Source: DAOUAE01 sp034433795
GTDB lineage: Bacteria > Chloroflexota > UBA6077 > FW602-bin22 > DAOUAE01
DNA: 64,000 nucleotides
Reading direction: 5' to 3'
NCBI GenBank assembly: GCA_034433795.1
Contig: DAOUAE010000025.1
Coordinates: 8,861-72,860 of the forward strand
Below, piece by piece: positions 58,701-64,000 of this stretch (position 1 is the stretch's first letter; every line of letters starts with the position of its first letter). The notes under the pieces were generated by a model that did not search any database, was not told where the DNA came from, and was given only the letters and a program-made list of their open reading frames with translations. Position numbers and translations under genes: made by a program.

Positions 58701-58735
58701 GGGAACAGACCGGTTGGTCTGTTCCCGGATTTTTT
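58701..58735 (+). terminator. Rho-independent terminator
   Basis: GGGAACAGACC (58701-58711), loop GGTT, GGTCTGTTCCC (58716-58726), then GGA and six T. A perfect 11-bp stem with T tract ending the methyltransferase transcript; it also lies 11 bp from the converging rsfS stop. Confidence 0.92.
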
Positions 58736-58745
58736 CGCGCCTGGT

Positions 58746-59123
58746 TTACTGGACGTGCAGCAGCGTCACCGCCTCAGACCACAGGCGCTCCAGACGGTAG
58801 TAATCGCGCTCCCGTGGGCTGAACACGTGAACGACCACCGCCCCGTAATCGATGATCACCCAGCCGGAGTCGTCCGTTCCTTCGGTCTGGTACGGGGAGA
58901 CGCCCTCGCGGTCCAGCTCCTCGATCACCGCCTCGGCGATAGCCCGGATCTGCCGGGGACTGGCGCCGCTGCAGATGACGAAATAGTCGGCGAACCCGGC
59001 GACCTGGCGGATATCAAGGAGCACGACGTCCGACGCCTGCTTGTCCGAGGCGACCTCCGCCGCGCGACGCGCAACCTCAACAGCGTTCAGGGCGTTCGGC
59101 CTCCTCACACAACTGCCTGTCAC
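58746..59123 (-). CDS. rsfS: Ribosome silencing factor RsfS
   Basis: 125 aa if started at GTG 59123. Family core: DVVLLDIRQVAGFADYFVICSG, QIRAIAEAV, DSGWVIIDYGAVVVHVF, YRLERLW. It binds ribosomal protein L14 and blocks subunit joining under starvation. Homologues begin with MNxLEL; here that position is LNAVEVA encoded by CTG at 59090, with AGGAGG nine bases upstream, so CTG may be the true start. TATAAT at 59133-59128 (minus) would put the transcript start near the GTG, arguing against it. Confidence 0.93.
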   Translation of the reverse strand: MTGSCVRRPNALNAVEVARRAAEVASDKQASDVVLLDIRQVAGFADYFVICSGASPRQIRAIAEAVIEELDREGVSPYQTEGTDDSGWVIIDYGAVVVHVFSPRERDYYRLERLWSEAVTLLHVQ

Positions 59124-59189
59124 TTAGATTATACATGCCAGCAAGCCAGCCAGCGCAAGAGGGAGCCCGGGACGGCCGCCAGACCCACC

Positions 59190-59957
59190 TCAGCCAGCGT
59201 TCGGCGGCTGGACGCGGTACCGCAGGAACAGCTCCGCCCCGTTGGCGAAGCAGGACAGAAGGTCCAGGCGCACCGGCCGGTCAGGCGGAAACGGCGGTCC
59301 CTCGACCATCGTCTTGCTCTCCGCCCCGGTGCCGCCGACGATCTTGGGGGCGATGGTCCAGAAGACCTCGTCTACCAGCCCCTGGGCGAAGAAGGCGTAG
59401 TTGAGGATCGGCCCGCCCTCCAGGACCAGCCAGCGCACGCCGAACTCCCGCCGCAGCTGGCGCAGCATCGCCCCGATCTCGACCTGATCAGCGCCCACCA
59501 CCCGGACCGTCACCCGTCCGGCCAGCGCCGCCACCCGGTCGGGTGGGGCGCTCTGGGGGACGAAGACGACCGTCCGGGCCCCCGGCTGGAGGAGACGCAG
59601 TGTCAGCGGCAGATCGGCCGAGCGGCTGACCACCACCCCCAGGGGATGAGGCGGCCAGCCGCGGGCCTGACGGCGGGCGGCCAGAAAATCGGGGAGACGG
59701 AAGTCGGGGTTTTCGCGGCGCACCGTCTCCGCTCCCTGGAGGACGGCATCGGCGGCCGCCCGCAGGTAGCGCATTAGCAGCTGATCGACCGGTGAGCCGA
59801 TGCCAGCCGCCCGGCCGGCCACCGTGATCTTGCCATCGACCGTGCTGACCATATTGGTCACGACGTAGGGACGGTCCGGCGGCGGCTCCGGCAGAGAGAG
59901 GTCGCCGTAGACCGCCTCGACCGGTATGGGCGTGCCGTTGGGGAAGAGACGCAGCAT
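59190..59957 (-). CDS. RibD C-terminal-domain reductase
   Basis: 255 aa dihydrofolate-reductase-like fold. VVTNMVSTVDGKI, LQGAETVRRENP, WLVLEGGPILNYAFFAQGLVDEVF match the RibD C-terminal reductase domain, here without the deaminase half. NADPH-dependent; possibly in riboflavin or deazaflavin synthesis or another pyrimidine reduction. Confidence 0.88.
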   Translation of the reverse strand: MLRLFPNGTPIPVEAVYGDLSLPEPPPDRPYVVTNMVSTVDGKITVAGRAAGIGSPVDQLLMRYLRAAADAVLQGAETVRRENPDFRLPDFLAARRQARGWPPHPLGVVVSRSADLPLTLRLLQPGARTVVFVPQSAPPDRVAALAGRVTVRVVGADQVEIGAMLRQLRREFGVRWLVLEGGPILNYAFFAQGLVDEVFWTIAPKIVGGTGAESKTMVEGPPFPPDRPVRLDLLSCFANGAELFLRYRVQPPNAG

Positions 59958-59969
59958 CGGGCGACTCCC

Positions 59970-60836
59970 TCAACGGAGCGACGGGAGCGGCAGCGGTGGC
60001 GGCTGCAGCCCCAGCAGGTCCATGAGATCGTGGGCGTTGCGCACGGCGTAGTTGCGCCGGTTATTGTTCATCAGGGCGTGGACCTCGCGGGCCTCGGCCG
60101 CCAGGCGCTGCAGGCGCGGCACCCACTCGGCCAGTTCTTCGCGCCGGTAGAGGTAGTCGAAACGGTCGGCGCTCGAGGCCGCGCCTTTGATGTACCAGGT
60201 GGCGGCGTTGCGCCCGTGGAAGCGGACGATGGCCAGGGCGGGGTTGGTCACCGCCACCACCGGCGGCACACTCCCCCAGCCGACCTGGGGCTCATCCACC
60301 GCCACGAAGACGAAGCCGTGGCGGCGCAGGAGGGCCAGAGTGGCGGCGGTGTTGCCGTTGTTCAGCCAGCTGCGGTGCCGGAACTCGACGGCCACCAGAT
60401 CGTCGGGGAAAAAGGAGCGGCAGTGGACCAGATAGTCGGCGTTGCGGGCGGTGCAGCGAAACCAGGGCGGGAACTGAAAGAGAATGGCCCGCAGTTTTCC
60501 GGCCTCTTTGAGCGGCTGACAGGCCGCGCGGAAGGCCAGGAAGTCGGCGTCGGGCGGCGGCGTCAGCCGGTCGGCCAGCGGTCGGTCGGGGGCGTAGGTC
60601 GCCCCGTGAAGGGTGAGCGTCCGGTAGGCCTTGACGTCGAACACGAAGTCGGGCGGCGTGCGCTCGGCCCAGAGATGGAAGGTGCGGGCCGGGAGCAGTC
60701 GGTAGAACGTGGCGTCGACCTCGACGATGGGGAAGTAGCGGGCGTAGTAGGTGAGCCGCTGGTGGGCCGGGAGGGTCGGAGGGTAGAAATCGGTGTGATC
60801 CGCCCAGTTGCAGGTGCCGACCAGGATGCGTCCCAT
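59970..60836 (-). CDS. DUF72 TIM-barrel protein
   Basis: 288 aa. GTCNWADHTDFYPP, YFPIVEVDATFYRLP-like segment, FDVKAYRTLT, ILFQFPPWF, AVEFRHRSW, FVAVDEP and ALMNNNRRNYAVRNA are hallmarks. Function unknown, possibly a nuclease-like fold. TATAAT at 60852-60847 (minus) is only 10 bases from ATG 60836, leaving a 5' leader of about 3-4 nt and no ribosome site, so it is probably leaderless. Confidence 0.9.
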   Translation of the reverse strand: MGRILVGTCNWADHTDFYPPTLPAHQRLTYYARYFPIVEVDATFYRLLPARTFHLWAERTPPDFVFDVKAYRTLTLHGATYAPDRPLADRLTPPPDADFLAFRAACQPLKEAGKLRAILFQFPPWFRCTARNADYLVHCRSFFPDDLVAVEFRHRSWLNNGNTAATLALLRRHGFVFVAVDEPQVGWGSVPPVVAVTNPALAIVRFHGRNAATWYIKGAASSADRFDYLYRREELAEWVPRLQRLAAEAREVHALMNNNRRNYAVRNAHDLMDLLGLQPPPLPLPSLR

Positions 60837-60908
60837 CGCGAAAGCGATTATACCGCAGTCGAGCGCGCCGGGCCACCCCGGCGCGGGCAGCAGCGGGGTG
60901 GCGGCGTG

Positions 60909-60938
60909 TTGACCCCGACCGCGCCCGTCCTCTATACT
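60909..60938 (+). promoter_or_regulatory. Promoter of the Gfo/Idh/MocA gene
   Basis: TTGACC (60909-60914), 18 bp, TATACT (60933-60938). It is back to back with the DUF72 promoter. Confidence 0.65.
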
Positions 60939-60999
60939 CCCCATGCCCGCCTGCCCCGTTGCTGGCGGAGAGCACTTTGGAAAAGAGGCGTTCAGGACG

Positions 61000-62004
61000 A
61001 TGATCAAGGTCGGTTTGATCGGTTGCGGGAGCATCGCCAACGCGCACGCCGAGGGCTGGCTGGCGATGCAGGAGCAGGGCCGCGCGCGGGTGACTGCGGT
61101 GAGCGATGTCGTCGCGGAGAACGCCGAGCGGATGGCCCGGCGGCTTGGCGCCAGCGCGATCTACCAGCACTTCGAGGACCTCATTCACCGCGCCGATGTC
61201 GACGCGGTCGATATCTGTCTCCCCCACCACCTGCACGAGCCGGCCATCGTGGCTGCGGCCAACGCCGGAAAGCATATCCTCTGCGAGAAGCCCCTCTGTC
61301 TCACCCTGGCCGAGGCGGCCAGCATCGCCCGGGCGGTGGAGAGCAACGGCGTGACGATGATGTGCGCCCACAATCAGCTGTTCGACCCGGCGGTCCAGCG
61401 TGGCAAGCAGGTCCTGGCCGAGGGGGTGGTGGGCGAGGTCCTGATGGTGCGGACCACCGACTGCTTCCGTCCTCCCCAGCCGCCCGAGAAATGGGGCTGG
61501 CGGGCCGACAAGGCGACGATGGGCGGGGGGTGCCTCATCGACACCGGCTACCACCCGACCTATCTGCTGCTGTACCTGAGCGACTCGCCGCCGGTTGAGG
61601 TCTGCGCCATGACCGGCCAGTACCATGTCAAGGCCATCCAGGGCGAGGACTCGGCCCAGGTGATGGTGCGCTTCGCCAACGGCAGCCTCGGGTACATCCT
61701 CACCAGCTGGGCCTGGGACTGGCCGGGCGGTGCCTATCAGTTCCAGGTCATCGGCAGCCGGGCCCAGGTCTACGGTCGGGGCAACCGTCTCTACCTTCAG
61801 CCCAACGGCTGGCAGCCGGCCAGCCTTGAACTGCCGGCCCGGCGCAACTTCGTGGCTGAGATCGAGCACTTCGTTGAGTGCCTGGAGACCGGCCGCCGCC
61901 CCCTCCAGACCCACGTCGAGGGCACCAATGTCCTGCGGCTGATCCTGGCGGCCTATCGCTCGGTCGAGGAGCGACGGGTGGTCGCGCTGGCCGAGCTGGA
62001 GTAG
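61000..62004 (+). CDS. Gfo/Idh/MocA-family oxidoreductase
   Basis: 334 aa NAD(P)-dependent sugar or inositol dehydrogenase. Cofactor site VGLIGCGSIANAHAEG, CEKPLCLT (conserved Glu-Lys-Pro), catalytic His in DTGYHPTYLL. ATG 61000 starts right at the Rossmann strand; ATG 60943 would add 19 residues but sits only four bases after the -10. Confidence 0.9.
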   Translation: MIKVGLIGCGSIANAHAEGWLAMQEQGRARVTAVSDVVAENAERMARRLGASAIYQHFEDLIHRADVDAVDICLPHHLHEPAIVAAANAGKHILCEKPLCLTLAEAASIARAVESNGVTMMCAHNQLFDPAVQRGKQVLAEGVVGEVLMVRTTDCFRPPQPPEKWGWRADKATMGGGCLIDTGYHPTYLLLYLSDSPPVEVCAMTGQYHVKAIQGEDSAQVMVRFANGSLGYILTSWAWDWPGGAYQFQVIGSRAQVYGRGNRLYLQPNGWQPASLELPARRNFVAEIEHFVECLETGRRPLQTHVEGTNVLRLILAAYRSVEERRVVALAELE

Positions 62005-62140
62005 GGTCTCGGTCGGCGGCTGAGCCGGCCTCTCGGAACGAACAAACGCGCTGTCTGGGAGCCCGCGCCGGCCGGGGACGCCAGGGCGAGGCCGCCCCGA
62101 TTCGCCTGTCTGGCCGGCCCTGGTGGGGAGGGGCCGCGCT

Positions 62141-62290
62141 TCAGTCTTCCGTGGCTGGACGGCGGTGGCTCTGCCACCAGAGGCCGGCCAGGGCCGCGCC
62201 GAGGAGCAGCCCGGCGAGGAGCAGTTGCCAGTGGGGCAGCCGGGGCCGGGCGGCGCGCACCTGCCGCATCAGTTCGATGGTCTCCCGCAC
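62141..62290 (-). CDS. 49-aa single-pass membrane protein
   Basis: GTG start with GGAGG five bases upstream. A polar start (MRETIELMRQVRAAR) is followed by one helix (LLLAGLLLGAALAGLWW) and a short basic tail. Family unknown. It is 50 bp after the lipoprotein gene, likely the same transcript. The 136 bp between it and the Gfo/Idh gene hold nothing recognised. Confidence 0.55.
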   Translation of the reverse strand: MRETIELMRQVRAARPRLPHWQLLLAGLLLGAALAGLWWQSHRRPATED

Positions 62291-62340
62291 CGTTGCCTCC
62301 TTGTCGGGTCGTTCGGGGCGGACGGTCTGGGCTTATGATG

Positions 62341-62814
62341 TCAGCGCCAGTCGGTCACCGCCCACTGTCCATTCACATCCTGGACCACCACGGTAAACAG
62401 TCGGGGCTGCCAGAGGTCGCGGCCGAGGCGCACCGCGAACTCCAGTCCGATCCAGTAGGTGTCGCCGTCGCCACGGGCCCGGTCCGCCGGCGTGGCCCGG
62501 CGAAACGAACGCTGGGCCACCCGCAGGTCGCGGATCTCCAGCCGGCTGAGCAGGCTGGCGGTGGTCTGGAGGTCGGCCGGTACGCGGTCCGGCGGGCGGA
62601 CTGCGGCGCTGGAGGGGGTCGGACGGTAGAGGCGCAGGGCCGTCTCGGTATCCTGGCGGCGCAGGGCGTGAAAGAACTCCCAGGCGACCGCTTCGGCGGG
62701 CGACCGGCCGCAGCCGCTGAACAGCGGGCCGAGCACCAGGAGCGCCACCGCCAGCCAGGCCAGAAGATCGTCAGGCCGGCAGAAAACGGCCGTTTTGTTG
62801 GATAAGCCGCCCAT
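62341..62814 (-). CDS. Small lipoprotein, unknown function
   Basis: 157 aa from ATG 62814; ATG 62832 is also open. Signal helix with lipobox LFSGCG, then a ~115 aa domain (AVAWEFFHALRRQDTETALRLYRP, YWIGLEFAVRLG, FTVVVQDVNGQWAVTDW) resembling small NTF2-like lipoproteins. It overlaps the end of the aminopeptidase gene by 44 bases. Confidence 0.65.
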   Translation of the reverse strand: MGGLSNKTAVFCRPDDLLAWLAVALLVLGPLFSGCGRSPAEAVAWEFFHALRRQDTETALRLYRPTPSSAAVRPPDRVPADLQTTASLLSRLEIRDLRVAQRSFRRATPADRARGDGDTYWIGLEFAVRLGRDLWQPRLFTVVVQDVNGQWAVTDWR

Positions 62815-63838
62815 CCAGATAGATCGCCCCACCCGGGCGCAGGTCCTTGATCAGGTCCCAGTGGATGCTCGACTGGTTGACGCCACCGGTCTCGCGGTAG
62901 GACTGGCCGAGGGCCAGGTGGACGGTGCCGCCGATCTTTTCGTCGAAGAGAATGCTCTTGGTGAAGCGCTGGAGGTGATAGTTCAGGCCGAGGCCGATCT
63001 CCCCCAGGCGGCGGGCGCCCGGGTCGGCGTTCAGGACCGCTTCGAGGTAGGCCTGGCCCTTGGTCGCCGAGGCCCGGACGACCTCACCGCGCTCGAACTC
63101 CAGGCGGACGCCCTCGACCTCGCGCCCGGCGTGGATGGCCGGAAAGTCGAAGGTGATGTAGCCCTCAGCCGAGTCTTCGTGGGGACCGGTGAAGATCTCG
63201 CCATCGGGCATGTTGTGGCGGCCATCGCCGGCGATCCAGGTGCGGCCGGCGATCCGCAGGCGGAGGTCGGTGTCGGGGCCGACGATACGCAGCTCCTGTC
63301 CGGCTTCCAGGACCTGTTTCCAGCGGTGCAGTTCGGCCTGCATCGCCGGCCAGTCGATATTGGTGGCCTGGAAGACAAAGTCCTCGTACTCCTCCAGCGA
63401 CATCTCGGCCTCCTGGGCCAGGGCCGGGGTTGGGTACTGGCAGAGGACCCAGCGGCGCTGCAGGACCTTTTCGACGTAGGGCCGGCGGGCGCGGGTGACC
63501 GCCACCTGTCGCTGGGGGTCGGTCGAGGTCAGGAGTTTGAGGTTTCCCGGGGCGGCGACCGAGATGACCGCCTCGGCCTGCTCGACCGCGGTCATGAGGG
63601 CTGGGGGGAAGTAGGCCAGTTGCTCGGGGGTGCCGGCGTCCAGGAGCAGCCGGCCGGTCTCCTCGAACGAGACGATGAGCGTCGGTAGGGCCCCGGCGGC
63701 CAGGGCGGTGCGATAGAGGCTCAGTAAGAGCGGTTTGGCCAGGTCGGTCCCGGTGATCAGCACCCGGTCGCCCGGGTGCAGGGCCGTGGAATAGTGGACC
63801 AGAATCTGGGCCAGCTGGTCGACGCGTGGGTCGCGCAC
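62771..63838 (-). CDS. M29-family aminopeptidase
   Basis: 355 aa two-metal aminopeptidase, family known from Thermus (AmpT, AmpS). Metal and catalytic residues: NMPDGEIFTGP (Glu), GLNYH region of LGEIGLGLNYHLQR (Glu, His), ILFDEKIGGTVHLALGQSY (His, Tyr) and SSIHWDLIKDL (His, Asp). GTG 63838 follows GGAGG. TATAAT at 63922-63917 (minus) is a -10 candidate. Confidence 0.93.
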   Translation of the reverse strand: MRDPRVDQLAQILVHYSTALHPGDRVLITGTDLAKPLLLSLYRTALAAGALPTLIVSFEETGRLLLDAGTPEQLAYFPPALMTAVEQAEAVISVAAPGNLKLLTSTDPQRQVAVTRARRPYVEKVLQRRWVLCQYPTPALAQEAEMSLEEYEDFVFQATNIDWPAMQAELHRWKQVLEAGQELRIVGPDTDLRLRIAGRTWIAGDGRHNMPDGEIFTGPHEDSAEGYITFDFPAIHAGREVEGVRLEFERGEVVRASATKGQAYLEAVLNADPGARRLGEIGLGLNYHLQRFTKSILFDEKIGGTVHLALGQSYRETGGVNQSSIHWDLIKDLRPGGAIYLDGRLIQQNGRFLPA

Positions 63839-63922
63839 CGCTGCCTCCGCACGGAATCCCCTCTCCGCCCGCGGTCGAGGGCTACGGTCTTTCGGTAGTG
63901 AATGGACTTCGGGCAGATTATA

Positions 63923-64000
63923 TCACGGTCCCAGCCGCACGGGCTGGCCGGTCTGGGCCGATTCCATCGCCGCCAGGGCGATGGCCAGGCTGGCTCGACC
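63923..64000 (-). CDS. Gfo/Idh/MocA-like oxidoreductase, C-terminal end only
   Basis: Only the last 25 codons are in the window. The tail SLAIALAAMESAQTGQPVRL is like the final helix of Gfo/Idh/MocA proteins. The rest lies beyond the window edge. The -10 of the next gene overlaps its stop region. Confidence 0.5.
   Translation of the reverse strand, partial: GRASLAIALAAMESAQTGQPVRLGP

Overview
The window reads as chromosomal DNA of a very GC-rich bacterium, most plausibly a Chloroflexota member (moderate confidence). Support comes from dapA-dapB-dapL lysine synthesis, secreted proteins with Pro/Thr linkers and DUF5719-type repeats, DUF4349/DUF4395/DUF554/DUF4242 proteins, sigma-70-like promoters and strong GGAGG ribosome sites. 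No rRNA, tRNA, CRISPR array, transposase or phage gene was seen. TGA is an ordinary stop codon in most genes, which matters for the main finding.

Region 1 (1-9903) is metal and thiol chemistry. A plus-strand operon runs short merB, merA, merE, a quinoprotein-like lipoprotein, a tiny Cys-bearing membrane peptide, a TlpA-like thioredoxin, lgt, a heavy-metal-associated domain protein and a ccdA/DsbD-like membrane protein. A zinc alcohol dehydrogenase follows under its own promoter. Convergent to it are a MerA-like flavoprotein that has lost one redox-disulfide Cys but keeps a C-terminal Cys-Cys pair and, 26 bp upstream of it, a rhodanese whose CxC active-site motif is encoded TGA-ACC-TGA. The frame continues perfectly through both TGAs and a strong hairpin follows the second. 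I interpret this as a two-selenocysteine (UxU) rhodanese.

Region 2 (9910-25089) holds a His-motif membrane protein, a fused NuoB-NuoC-NuoD with no other complex I genes nearby, DUF554, proline dehydrogenase, a long CDF metal exporter, a YggX-like protein with a zinc ribbon, a HAD phosphatase, an Asp/Glu racemase-like protein, secreted or carbohydrate-related proteins, a GT4 glycosyltransferase, a nucleotidyltransferase and DUF4242.

Region 3 (25106-35575) starts with an operon for a NitT/TauT-type ABC transporter plus an AprA/FrdA-like flavoprotein and a dicluster ferredoxin that overlaps antisense with a DUF5719 repeat protein. Then come DUF4349, a metallo-beta-lactamase hydrolase, a flavin reductase, an SDR, and a thioredoxin/DUF4395 pair.

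Region 4 (35789-44683, minus strand) is a full System I cytochrome c maturation cluster, ccmG-copD-like-ccmE-ccmF-ccmH-(ccmI/propeller fusion)-extra membrane protein-ccmA-ccmB-ccmC-ccmD. Its CcmE is the Cys (CxxxY) type, not the His type.

Region 5 (44740-64000) holds NiaR, dapA-dapB-dapL, a secreted SH3/TIM-barrel-like protein, a four-gene Bat-like operon (membrane coiled-coil protein, DUF58, two von Willebrand A proteins) with a methyltransferase and a textbook terminator, rsfS, a RibD-C reductase, DUF72, a Gfo/Idh/MocA oxidoreductase, an M29 aminopeptidase with two small membrane or lipid-anchored proteins, and the C-terminal end of another Gfo/Idh/MocA-like gene.
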